A DNA stretch of 64,000 nt, from NCBI GenBank assembly GCA_947175195.1, contig CAMWLQ010000001.1, forward strand, positions 186,001 through 250,000, written 5' to 3'. The notes beneath the pieces are model-generated. The model did not search any database. It was not told where the DNA came from and worked only from the letters and a program-made list of their open reading frames with translations. A program made the position numbers and the translations under genes. Below, piece by piece: positions 26,152 through 33,868 of this stretch; position 1 is the first letter of the stretch, and the number at the start of each line of letters is the position of its first letter. The DNA comes from an uncultured Clostridia bacterium. Lineage in GTDB: Bacteria > Bacillota > Clostridia > Christensenellales > Pumilibacteraceae.

Positions 26152-26964
26152 ATGAACAAAAAGAGCTTGTTATCATTACTCCTGTTCGGAGCGTCAACGG
26201 TATTGAGCTTTGCGACGGTACATATAATGGAGCTGCTGACAACCAACAAGTGGGTTGGCGTGTCGACAGCAATACCTATGTTTTTGGTAATGTTTATTGC
26301 GCTGTTGATAATAAGCAAAATGATAAAGAAATTTGCAAAGGCAGCGCGGTTTATTGCGCTTACCGTAAACGCGATCGCCGACGGCTTGGCAATAAGCAGC
26401 CTTTTCATGCACTTGGGCAAATTCCCCGCGGTTTGGCAATCGGTACTATCCGCGGCAGGGCTTATAGGCTTGTTCGCGCTGTACTTGGCTATAACGTATA
26501 TACCGTTCACGCGCAAGCACTACATAATAAGCATGGTACTTTACGCACTGGCGGTTGTGGGCGGAGTCGCGACATGGTGCGCGCTCGCTACACAAGCAAC
26601 AAAAGCAATGTCGTTGCTTACAATACTGTACTTAATAATCTTTATCGCGTTCTTTATCCCGCTCGCCGACAATGCGCATTGCGCCGAGGAACATATAGCA
26701 ACGGTTTCATATTTCTCGTTTGCGGGACTGATGATCGCAATAATAGTACTGGTAATAATTTCCGACGGTAGCGACCTTCCGCTCGACGGACTTGCATGCG
26801 TAGATTCGGTCGGCTCGTCTAAAAAACGCAACCCTTACGCATACGCGCCCTATGACTACGCCGCATTCGCCGCCGTTGCAGGCGCCAATATAGACAACGC
26901 AAAATACGGCGACCCTCAGGAAAACAATAATCCACCCACACCGCCTATTAAACCTTTGTTTTAA
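26152..26964 (+). CDS. Polytopic membrane protein, unknown function
   Basis: A 270-residue protein with seven or eight TM segments (about 5-25, 37-57, 64-84, 97-117, 126-147, 151-172, 184-203) and a polar, proline/asparagine-rich C-terminal tail ending NNPPTPPIKPLF. The TM regions contain scattered His and Glu (VHIMELL, FMHLGKF, NAHCAEEH) that faintly recall ZIP-type metal transporters, but the signature is not convincing. No SD site precedes the ATG; the -10 box ends 6 nt upstream, so it is probably translated from a leaderless mRNA. Monocistronic, convergent with the ABC cluster. Confidence 0.7.
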   Translation: MNKKSLLSLLLFGASTVLSFATVHIMELLTTNKWVGVSTAIPMFLVMFIALLIISKMIKKFAKAARFIALTVNAIADGLAISSLFMHLGKFPAVWQSVLSAAGLIGLFALYLAITYIPFTRKHYIISMVLYALAVVGGVATWCALATQATKAMSLLTILYLIIFIAFFIPLADNAHCAEEHIATVSYFSFAGLMIAIIVLVIISDGSDLPLDGLACVDSVGSSKKRNPYAYAPYDYAAFAAVAGANIDNAKYGDPQENNNPPTPPIKPLF

Positions 26965-26999
26965 ACAAAACACTTACGGCGCATGTCAGCCGCCAACAA

Positions 27000-27030
27000 C
27001 AAACCCCATCGGCAATACCGATGGGGTTTG
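27000..27030. terminator. Terminator hairpin between membrane protein and ABC permease
   Basis: Perfect 13-bp stem CAAACCCCATCGG/CCGATGGGGTTTG with a 5-nt loop, between convergent genes. Flanking T-runs are weak, so termination strength is uncertain. Confidence 0.7.
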
Positions 27031-27067
27031 TGCATTTAACGTTTTTTGGAATATCGGCTATTTTGTT

Positions 27068-28627
27068 TTACAGCGGCAAATCCTTCTTGTCGAATATGAG
27101 CGCGCCGCAAATATAGCAAGCCACACCGACAACCGCAAGTATCGCCCATTTCCACAGGTATGCGAACGTGCCTTCCAAAATGGACACAACGTCGAACAGC
27201 GAGATTATGCTAACGTAGTTAAACGCGTTGAGCGCGCTCATTCTTATAATGGACGGGAGCACGGGCGAGCCGAACAGTCCGAGCATTGTTGCGACAAGGA
27301 AGAACATATTCAGTCCGCCGCCCAGCGCCATCGAGTGCTTGCTGCGGTTGAACTTGCACGAGGCAAGAAAGCAAATTCCGCTCATTGCAAACATTACGAG
27401 GAACGCGCCGAGATTGATAAGCAGCAGCTTGCCGTAAGTGAGTCCCGTGTTCACGTCGACTATTGCGTAGCAAATTATGCTTGCAAGCGTTGTGCAAAGG
27501 AACATGGCGAGCAACGAGCCGATAAGATACATAGCCTGCGTAAAAGTCACCTCTTTGCGCTTGGTGCCCGAGCTTAAAACGTACGCCATAGATCCGCTGT
27601 CAACCTGCCCCGCTATCAGCGCGTTAGCCGACATTATCATATAGATTATGGGCAACAGCAGTCCCGCCATTTTAAAGAATATCGACCCTACGAGCGTGCC
27701 GTACAAATCCGCTTGACCTATTTCCATAAGTGCGTCGGATACGTCCGAGGGCAGGCTTGCCAGTAAGCCCGCGGAGCAACGGTTTTTAACCTCGGCTTTT
27801 ATGCTCTCCTCGGTTTCGCCGTCTTTAATGTTTTCCAGCCTGTACTTAAGGTTGGCACGGTAATCTACCACCACGTTTTGCGCCACGCTCTTTACGTACG
27901 AGTAATCGCCAAACCCGAATTCGTCAAACTGTTTCTTGGTCACGCCGTAGTCGCTTAGCACGTCGAGTATGAGCTGAATGTTCTCTTCCTTAATGAGATT
28001 GCCCGCAAGGAACATGGAGCTGTAATTCATCACGTACTTTTCGCGTTCTTCCGCGTATAAATCAGAGCCCGAAATAAGATCGGACAAAAGCGCGTCGTAA
28101 CGCGGCGGCTCTTCGCCCCATGCCTTGTAGTCCTCGTCAAACATATATTTGCCGGGCGCCGTCATCGGGTTGAGTACGTAAAATATTATGCCCTTGATTT
28201 CCATTGCCTCGGCAGAGTCGGCTGCATAATCGAGTTTTTGTATAAGCGGGTCGTAATACCCCGTTTCAAGATCGAGCGCAGCATTTGTGTATGCCGTAGC
28301 CTGCGCCTGCGCGGCGGCTTGCTCCTGCGACGCGCCCGACTGCAATGCCTGCGCGTACGCCGCGGCAAATTCCATTTTGAACTTGTCGTCAAAGTGGTCG
28401 AGCGCCGCGTCGGCAATGTCGTAATAATTGATTGCGCGCGTTTCGGTTTGCGACGTAAGCTCGCCCTTTATTACGGTGTTTTCTATAGCCATCTTGGTTT
28501 CGCCCAAACTGCCGTTGCCCGCAATCAGCATAACGCAGCACAGCATAAAGCACACCGCAACGGTAATTATTATCCACATTATACCGTTTGCCTTGCACGA
28601 TTGCTTAAAAAGTGATTTACTGAACAT
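27068..28627 (-). CDS. ABC-2 type transporter permease
   Basis: A 519-residue permease: one TM segment near the N-terminus (about 17-38), an extracytoplasmic domain of about 270 residues rich in Ala/Gln/Tyr (about 45-310), then six TM segments (about 320-510), ending FDKKDLPL. This is the ABC-2/NatB-like layout. It follows the two ATPase genes by 2 bp and is the last gene of the DUF308-ATPase-ATPase-permease cluster. One permease with two distinct ATPases suggests a heterodimeric ATPase. The substrate is unknown; drug or peptide export is common for such TetR-linked systems. Confidence 0.88.
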   Translation of the reverse strand: MFSKSLFKQSCKANGIMWIIITVAVCFMLCCVMLIAGNGSLGETKMAIENTVIKGELTSQTETRAINYYDIADAALDHFDDKFKMEFAAAYAQALQSGASQEQAAAQAQATAYTNAALDLETGYYDPLIQKLDYAADSAEAMEIKGIIFYVLNPMTAPGKYMFDEDYKAWGEEPPRYDALLSDLISGSDLYAEEREKYVMNYSSMFLAGNLIKEENIQLILDVLSDYGVTKKQFDEFGFGDYSYVKSVAQNVVVDYRANLKYRLENIKDGETEESIKAEVKNRCSAGLLASLPSDVSDALMEIGQADLYGTLVGSIFFKMAGLLLPIIYMIMSANALIAGQVDSGSMAYVLSSGTKRKEVTFTQAMYLIGSLLAMFLCTTLASIICYAIVDVNTGLTYGKLLLINLGAFLVMFAMSGICFLASCKFNRSKHSMALGGGLNMFFLVATMLGLFGSPVLPSIIRMSALNAFNYVSIISLFDVVSILEGTFAYLWKWAILAVVGVACYICGALIFDKKDLPL

Positions 28628-28629
28628 AC

Positions 28630-29535
28630 TTAATTCTCCTTTACCGAATTCAGCACGGTTTTAAAATGTTTTTCGAGGTTGTAGTTGACCTCGGTTATAA
28701 ACTTGACGTCGTGGTTTTTAAGGCTTTTAAACAGCCTGCCTATTTGTTCGCGCGGCAGCAATACCGTTAATTGAAAGTATTGCGGCTGATCGCGCACTAT
28801 GTTGAACCCTACGGACTTGAACGCCGTATAATCCTTTTCATTCTTGAACTCTATTTTGAATTCCTTTTCGGGGCGGTCGGTTATGTCGGCAATGACGGCT
28901 ACGTCCGCTATGTGCCCGTTGTGTATGAGTGCAACGCGGTCGCATGTTGTTTCGAGTTCACCGAACATATGACTGCTCATAAATATCGTCTTGCCCTTGC
29001 GGTGCTCGTCGCGTATGATTTCCAAAAACGCGTCGCGCATAAGCGGGTCGAGTCCGGTGGTCGGCTCGTCGAGTATTATTATTTCGGGGTCAGCCATCAG
29101 CGCCGCAACTATCGCCGTTTTTTGTTTCATGCCCTTGCTCATTCGCTTTAGCGGCGCGCGCGGGTCGAGTTGGAGCTTTTCTATTATTCCCTCGGCATAG
29201 CTCATGTCGGACACGCCCAAAAATTCCGCCTGGCTTTTAAGGAACTCTACGCCCGTCGACAGGTCGGGAAACGCTATCTCGCCCGGCACGTAGCCTATGT
29301 GCTTTACTATCTCGCTGGAATGCTGCCACGATTCCAAACCGTTTACCGTAACGCTGCCGCCCGTCGGCTGCAAAAAGCCCATGATGTTGCGTATGGTGGT
29401 CGTTTTTCCGCTGCCGTTAGTGCCGGCAAAGCCGAGCATTTCGCCGCGGTGAACGGTAAGCGTTACGTCGAATATTCCGCGCCCCTCGCCGTAGTCCTTG
29501 GTAAGTCCTTGCATTACTATTACGGGCTCGTTCAT
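28630..29535 (-). CDS. ABC transporter ATP-binding protein (second of pair)
   Basis: A 301-residue ABC-2-type ATPase. Walker A GTNGSGKTTTIRN (about 38-50), signature MSKGMKQK, Walker B IIILDEPTTGLDP and the switch histidine in SSHMFGELE are intact. A C-terminal regulatory extension follows (about 220-301). It overlaps the preceding ATPase gene by 4 bp (ATGA) and lies 2 bp before the permease, so translation is coupled. Confidence 0.93.
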   Translation of the reverse strand: MNEPVIVMQGLTKDYGEGRGIFDVTLTVHRGEMLGFAGTNGSGKTTTIRNIMGFLQPTGGSVTVNGLESWQHSSEIVKHIGYVPGEIAFPDLSTGVEFLKSQAEFLGVSDMSYAEGIIEKLQLDPRAPLKRMSKGMKQKTAIVAALMADPEIIILDEPTTGLDPLMRDAFLEIIRDEHRKGKTIFMSSHMFGELETTCDRVALIHNGHIADVAVIADITDRPEKEFKIEFKNEKDYTAFKSVGFNIVRDQPQYFQLTVLLPREQIGRLFKSLKNHDVKFITEVNYNLEKHFKTVLNSVKEN

Positions 29536-30461
29536 TTTAGCGCACCTCCAAAGCTCTTGTCTTCCTTGTAGTAGCTCATAAAGTAGTCCTCGAGCGTTTC
29601 CTTTATGTGTCCGAAATTCACTATTTTGTAGTCCGAAAACCGCGCTATTACCTCGTTGATATACTTGTCGTCGGTGGAAACCGTTGCGGTAAGGCGGGAC
29701 GTGTCGGTATCGATTATCTTCATTATTTCGGACTGCGCGGTTTCGGCGACAAACTTATCAAGCGACGCCTTGTCGGCAAACCCCACAAGATAATTCTTTT
29801 GCGACGCATGCTTAAGATCGTCGGCGACAAAGTCGGACACTATCCTGCCGTCTTTTATTATGGCAATGCGGTCACACGTCGCGTCCACCTCCGAAAAAAT
29901 GTGGCTGGAAAGCAGTATCGTCTTGCCGCGCTCCTTTTCCTTGCGTATGTAGTCGATAAACACCTCCTGCATTACGGGGTCGAGTCCGCTGGTCGGCTCG
30001 TCCAGTATAAGCACGTCGGGATCGCTCATAAACGCGGTTACTACCGCAAGCTTGCGCTTTACGCCCAAGCTCATACGCTTGGTTTCGCCCGACGGATCGA
30101 GCTTGAACGTATCAATAAGGTATTTCAAATACTCGTCGTTTTTGCAGTGCTGCAAGTCCTGCATCATGCGTATGAACTCCCAACCCGTAAGCCCCACAGG
30201 CAACGCTATCTCGCCGGGAATATATCCAACGCTGCGCAGTACCTCGTAATAGCGGTCGAACGTATCCTTGCCAAAGATGCGCGTGCTGCCGCTTTGCGGT
30301 TTGGAAAAGCCCATTAGGTGCCGAATGGTCGTGGACTTGCCCGCGCCGTTCGGACCGAGAAAGCCGAAAACCTCACCCTTGTCGACCGAGAACGAAACGT
30401 CGAACACGCCCCGCCCCGAGCCGTAATCTTTGGTCAGGTTTTGTACCTCGATTATGCCCAT
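29532..30461 (-). CDS. ABC transporter ATP-binding protein (first of pair)
   Basis: A 309-residue ATPase with Walker A GPNGAGKSTTIRH, a signature reading MSLGVKRK (degenerate relative to LSGGQ), Walker B VLILDEPTSGLDP and SSHIFSEVD switch. A C-terminal extension as in its neighbour. It is only moderately similar to the second ATPase, so the two are not a recent tandem duplication. The start has an AGGAGGC site in the gap after DUF308. Confidence 0.93.
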   Translation of the reverse strand: MGIIEVQNLTKDYGSGRGVFDVSFSVDKGEVFGFLGPNGAGKSTTIRHLMGFSKPQSGSTRIFGKDTFDRYYEVLRSVGYIPGEIALPVGLTGWEFIRMMQDLQHCKNDEYLKYLIDTFKLDPSGETKRMSLGVKRKLAVVTAFMSDPDVLILDEPTSGLDPVMQEVFIDYIRKEKERGKTILLSSHIFSEVDATCDRIAIIKDGRIVSDFVADDLKHASQKNYLVGFADKASLDKFVAETAQSEIMKIIDTDTSRLTATVSTDDKYINEVIARFSDYKIVNFGHIKETLEDYFMSYYKEDKSFGGALK

Positions 30462-30482
30462 TTATTTAAGCCTCCTGAAAAG

Positions 30483-31073
30483 TTAATCACAAATTTCGTA
30501 TTCCACGTCTATGGTGTCAGGCTGTTGGTGCTTTATTATTTTCACCGTGGTAAGCACCGTTATAAGGTTGAATATGCCCTCAGTTATCATTGCTATGCCC
30601 AGCACGATTGCGCCCGCCCTAACGCCGTACGCAGGAAAGATTATCAAAAGTACGCCGATTATGCAGGTTACGATTGCCGAAACGAATATGGCAAGCCACG
30701 GGCGTATGCCGAACTTTTTTGCGTCTATTGCGGTAGACGCCCTGAACAGTCCGTCAATAAGCAGCGCCGCGCCGAACATTACGCATATGGCAATCAGCGC
30801 GCGGTCGGGAAAAACCGCAATAAGTACGCCTATTACCACCGCCGCTATACCAAGCTGCAAATCGTACCTGTACGCCAGCCTAAACAGGTCTTTGGAAAAA
30901 TACCCAGCAAGCTTAGCCACGCCGAACACCGCGGTGAGCGTGCCGATCGCTATTCCTATTATCCGTCCCGACATGTTCGGAATACACAGCAGCACAATGC
31001 CGAAAGCGACAAAGCAAATTGACATTATTATGCTTATAAATTTTGCCGATTTAATGGGCGCCACAGCTCGCAT
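30483..31073 (-). CDS. DUF308 (HdeD-like) membrane protein
   Basis: A 196-residue protein of six short TM segments arranged as three hairpin repeats, with glycine-rich pairs such as FAFGIVLL-type 'ISIIMSICFVAFGIVLLCIP' and 'AIVTCIIGVLLIIFP'. This is the DUF308/HdeD family, known in enterobacteria for acid resistance. Here it heads the ABC cluster, 21 bp before the first ATPase. GAGGT precedes the ATG. A stress-related accessory role to the exporter is inference from context. Confidence 0.88.
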   Translation of the reverse strand: MRAVAPIKSAKFISIIMSICFVAFGIVLLCIPNMSGRIIGIAIGTLTAVFGVAKLAGYFSKDLFRLAYRYDLQLGIAAVVIGVLIAVFPDRALIAICVMFGAALLIDGLFRASTAIDAKKFGIRPWLAIFVSAIVTCIIGVLLIIFPAYGVRAGAIVLGIAMITEGIFNLITVLTTVKIIKHQQPDTIDVEYEICD

Positions 31074-31134
31074 TTTTGTTTACCTCGCGTTTATTTTCTA
31101 CATTGTATCAAATTGCGCGGCAAATGAGCCCATA

Positions 31135-31170
31135 CAAAAAAACCGCCGTGCACAGTTTTTGTACACGGCG
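31135..31170 (-). terminator. Terminator of the TetR gene
   Basis: Stem CGCCGTG-c-ACA/TGT-a-CACGGCG with a 5-nt loop; on the minus strand it is followed by GGTTTTTTT. It separates the TetR gene from DUF308. Confidence 0.85.
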
Positions 31171-31222
31171 AACAAATTGATTAATTTTTGGGCAAACGCG
31201 TTTAAATGCTCAAAAATGTATA

Positions 31223-31783
31223 TTAGCCCTTCTTTTCACAACGCTTGAAAAGCTCGTCTATCATCCCCTTACGCAGCTCGGACAAGCGGGTCGTAGTGGC
31301 GATAATATCGTCCTTCATTCCGCCGTCCAGCCAGCCTATGATTTGCCCGAACACCTCGCATTTATAAAACTGAATAATAACGTTTTTGTCGCTTTCGCTT
31401 ACCTTGTGCTCGGCACACAACGGACGTAGGTACACCTCTACAAGATACCCGCAAATACGCCACATGTAGTTTTCAAATATATCGCGGTTGACGGAATTAA
31501 ACACGTGCAGGACAGCCTTGCGGTGATTAAGGCTGAACTCGGCGGCAATCTTAACGCATTCGGTAAAATTATCGACGGACGGGTACTGTTTTATTATCCT
31601 GTCTATCTCGCCCGAAACAATCTCGCCGATCAACGCCGGAATATCCTGAAAATGATAATAAAACGAATTGCGGTTTATACCGCAGTCCTCTACTATATCC
31701 TTTATCGTTATCTTGTTGAGCGGGCGTTCCTCGAGCAGTTTTAAAAACGAGGCAATTATTGCGTTACGTGTAAAATTAGGCAT
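31223..31783 (-). CDS. TetR/AcrR family transcriptional regulator
   Basis: A 186-residue regulator (MPNFTRNAIIASFLKLLEER...). The N-terminal helix-turn-helix is clear: ITIKDIVEDCGINRNSFYYHF (about 25-45). The rest is all-helical, as for TetR ligand domains. The frame runs to 31840, but ATG 31783 is taken because GGAGG lies 11 nt upstream and TetR domains begin near here. Located just upstream of, and co-oriented with, the DUF308/ABC cluster, it most likely represses it or itself; no palindromic operator is obvious. Confidence 0.9.
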   Translation of the reverse strand: MPNFTRNAIIASFLKLLEERPLNKITIKDIVEDCGINRNSFYYHFQDIPALIGEIVSGEIDRIIKQYPSVDNFTECVKIAAEFSLNHRKAVLHVFNSVNRDIFENYMWRICGYLVEVYLRPLCAEHKVSESDKNVIIQFYKCEVFGQIIGWLDGGMKDDIIATTTRLSELRKGMIDELFKRCEKKG

Positions 31784-31811
31784 AGCGTAAAATTCCTCCG
31801 CTTTTTTTGAT

Positions 31812-31840
31812 ATTTTAACACAGCATAAAAAAAATTGCAA
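31812..31840 (-). promoter_or_regulatory. Promoter of the TetR gene
   Basis: TTGCAA (31835-31840), 17-bp spacer, TAAAAT (31812-31817) on the minus strand. Confidence 0.65.
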
Positions 31841-31880
31841 CCGTTATGTAAACGAATGCAATTTCACGAAAAGCGGTTAT

Positions 31881-32435
31881 TTACTGTTTGCAAATTTCTA
31901 TTTTCGACATATAAATACGCTGAATAAGCACGCACTTGGCTTTTTCCGCGGGGCGTTGCAAAAAGAAATAATCGACCGCCTCCCAAACAAAAACCCATGC
32001 CGCTATCTCTACAATAGACGTTATGTAAAAATTATCGGTAAAGCGATTGATCAGTATGAGCGCGGTAAGCGCTATAATTCCGAGCACCGTCATGATTACC
32101 GATATAAGCGTTGTACGGCTAACCGATTTTTTCGCCTCTTTGTATTCGGCACGGTAATGACTTTTGAGCGCACGGTTTACCTCGTCGGCGTCAATATCGT
32201 CATCGGAATGAATCCTGATCGTAATATCGTCTTTGATAGGCACGCCCTTCGCCTTTTCAAACACATATTCGCCGAACTCGCCGTTAAGCTTATCGCCCGA
32301 ATAACTGTATGCCGAATACAGCTGCTCCTTCGTATCTATTTTTACGTCAATGACCGAAGGATTGGCGTTGCCCTCGCCCGCCTCACTACCGACGATTAAT
32401 CTATCTATATCACGTCTTTGTTTACTGAAAAACAT
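31881..32435 (-). CDS. Two-TM membrane protein, unknown function
   Basis: A 184-residue protein: acidic cytosolic N-terminal domain (about 1-105), two TM segments (about 110-130 and 138-160) and a short Cys-containing tail (MSKIEICKQ). The N-terminal strand pattern (DVKIDTKEQLYSAYSYSGDKL) is not one I recognise. Start ATG 32435 (MFFSKQRRD) chosen for the AGGTGG site 5 nt upstream; the promoter is perfect consensus. Monocistronic. Confidence 0.7.
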   Translation of the reverse strand: MFFSKQRRDIDRLIVGSEAGEGNANPSVIDVKIDTKEQLYSAYSYSGDKLNGEFGEYVFEKAKGVPIKDDITIRIHSDDDIDADEVNRALKSHYRAEYKEAKKSVSRTTLISVIMTVLGIIALTALILINRFTDNFYITSIVEIAAWVFVWEAVDYFFLQRPAEKAKCVLIQRIYMSKIEICKQ

Positions 32436-32453
32436 AATTGCCACCTCACTCGA

Positions 32454-32482
32454 ATTATAGCATTAAAGCCCATTGTTGTCAA
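32454..32482 (-). promoter_or_regulatory. Consensus promoter of the two-TM protein gene
   Basis: TTGACA (32477-32482), 17-bp spacer, TATAAT (32454-32459); both boxes perfect. Confidence 0.85.
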
Positions 32483-32551
32483 CGCGTCAACCGCCATTAG
32501 CGCCACGCAAGGAAAACGCGCTGCACACGGTGAGCCGCACAGTAACTAAAA

Positions 32552-32578
32552 AACGCCCCCTCTTAACGAGGGGGCGTT
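32552..32578 (-). terminator. Terminator of tRNA-Thr
   Basis: Stem AACGCCCCCTC/GAGGGGGCGTT (11 bp), 5-nt loop, then TTTTTT on the minus strand. Its first base is the final A of the encoded CCA, so hairpin and tRNA end share a nucleotide. Confidence 0.88.
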
Positions 32579-32653
32579 GGAGCTACTGGGCGGACTCGAA
32601 CCGCCGACCTGCTGATTACGAATCAGCTGCTCTACCAACTGAGCCACAGTAGC
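32578..32653 (-). tRNA. tRNA-Thr (CGT anticodon)
   Basis: Cloverleaf of 76 nt including encoded CCA. The acceptor stem is GCTACTG/CAGTAGC, the anticodon stem GCTGA/TCAGC with loop TTCGTAA (anticodon CGT, reading ACG), and the T arm has GGTTCGAGTCC. The discriminator base is T. Own promoter and terminator. Confidence 0.96.
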
Positions 32654-32693
32654 AAGTATGAACTTTTTTATTAATCAAATTGATAACGAAAAG

Positions 32694-32722
32694 ATTATAC
32701 CACACTTAATATTAATTTGCAA
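32694..32722 (-). promoter_or_regulatory. Promoter of tRNA-Thr
   Basis: TTGCAA (32717-32722), 17-bp spacer, TATAAT (32694-32699), about 40 nt before the mature 5' end. Confidence 0.75.
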
Positions 32723-32761
32723 ATGTTTACGACAAGTTTTTGTGATTTAACTGTATGTAAT

Positions 32762-33346
32762 TTACAGTGCCGTTCTTCTGCCGAGCGCCTGCGACAGTGT
32801 TACGCTGTCGGCGTATTCCAGCTCCGAGCCCATCGAAATGCCCTGCGCTATCCGCGTTACCTTTATTCCAAGCGGTTTAATCAGTCTTGCCAAGTACACC
32901 GCAGTCGCCTCGCCTTCCACGTCGGGGTTGGTTGCTATGATCACCTCTTCCACGCCGTTGAGCCTTGCGAGCAGGCTTTTTATGTTGAGGTCGTCGGGCG
33001 TGCGGTTGTTCATAGGGCTGAGCGTGCCGTGCAGCACGTGGTACGCGCCGTCAAACGCGCCGGTGTTTTCCACCGCTATTACGTCCTTGGGATATGCCAC
33101 CACACAAATTTGCTTAGCCGAGCGCGCCTTGCAAATTTCGCAAACGTCGTCCTCGGTAAAGTTGCCGCATACCGAGCAAAGCTTGACGTTTTGCTTGACG
33201 TCCTTTAACGCCTCGCAAAACGCGTCCACGTCGCGCTCCTGCATGTCTATAACCGCGTAGGCGTATCTAAGCGCGGTCTTTTTGCCTACGCCGGGCAGCA
33301 TAGAAAACTTGCTTGCCAGCGCGGCTACGCATTTTATATCGCGCAT
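32762..33346 (-). CDS. recR: Recombination mediator protein RecR
   Basis: A 194-residue RecR, which with RecO/RecF loads RecA at gaps. N-terminal helix-hairpin-helix FSMLPGVGKKTALRYAY, a C4 zinc finger (Cys57, 60, 69, 72) and a Toprim domain (ICVVAYPKDVIAVENTG...) are in order. Its start codon shares a base with the ybaB stop at 33346. The upstream dnaX usually seen in dnaX-ybaB-recR is absent. RecF is encoded in this window at 43984. Confidence 0.96.
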   Translation of the reverse strand: MRDIKCVAALASKFSMLPGVGKKTALRYAYAVIDMQERDVDAFCEALKDVKQNVKLCSVCGNFTEDDVCEICKARSAKQICVVAYPKDVIAVENTGAFDGAYHVLHGTLSPMNNRTPDDLNIKSLLARLNGVEEVIIATNPDVEGEATAVYLARLIKPLGIKVTRIAQGISMGSELEYADSVTLSQALGRRTAL

Positions 33347-33678
33347 TAAAGTCCGCCGAGATTGCCGAGCGGGCTGTTCTTATACATTTCGTCCGCCTCC
33401 GCGTAAGCCTCGTTAGCCGCCGCGGTAATAAGGTCTTCCAGCATTTCCACGTCGTCGGGATCGACCACTTCGGGCTTGATGGAAATGGAAATAAAGCGCT
33501 TTGTTCCCGACACGGTAACGGTAACCGCGCCGCCGCCGGCACTACCCGTAACGCGCGCCTCCTCAAGCTGCTCTTTGGCTTGCGCCATTTGCTCCTGCAG
33601 CTGCTGCGCTTGGCGCATCATTTGCTGCATATTCATTCCACCGCCGCCACCGCGACCGTATCCGCCGAATCTTGCCAT
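33346..33678 (-). CDS. YbaB/EbfC nucleoid-associated protein
   Basis: A 110-residue DNA-binding protein: glycine-rich N-terminus ([13 protein letters not shown]), a long helix [20 protein letters not shown], and the core [20 protein letters not shown] with the [17 protein letters not shown] helix. It forms dimers that bind DNA and is co-encoded with RecR almost everywhere. ATG 33678 is chosen over a TTG at 33690 because GGAG lies 7 nt upstream. The N-terminal glycine run is longer than usual. Confidence 0.93.
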   Translation of the reverse strand: MARFGGYGRGGGGGMNMQQMMRQAQQLQEQMAQAKEQLEEARVTGSAGGGAVTVTVSGTKRFISISIKPEVVDPDDVEMLEDLITAAANEAYAEADEMYKNSPLGNLGGL

Positions 33679-33738
33679 TATATTCTCCAAATTAAATGCG
33701 TGTTTGATTATAGTTAATTATTGACCGAGTTTTCCAAG

Positions 33739-33868
33739 TTTCTACAGCGCAAGCGCGCGTCAGGCGGACAGCAGGTGGCAAGTTGTCGACGGGAGTGTAG
33801 AACACCCTACACGACCAAGACGACTTGCCACACGCAGTTCGCATCACGCGATGCATGCGGCGTAGAAA
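33739..33868. other. 130-bp structured non-coding element with inverted ends
   Basis: Ends carry TTTCTAC (33739) and GTAGAAA (33868). Inside, GTGGCAAGTTGTC pairs with GACGACTTGCCAC (one mismatch) and GTGTAG pairs with CTACAC around 6 nt, so a long nested hairpin forms. It directly abuts the stop codon of the parvulin lipoprotein gene and fills the gap to the ybaB promoter region. No ORF. It may be a MITE remnant or a structured RNA. Confidence 0.6.

Noticed and set aside
26152-26964. ZIP-family metal transporter
   Set aside because: His and Glu residues occur in membrane segments, but the conserved HxxxE/HNxxD metal motifs are not found.
32460-32700. Integration site at tRNA-Thr
   Set aside because: No integrase, no direct repeat of the tRNA 3' end and no composition change next to it.
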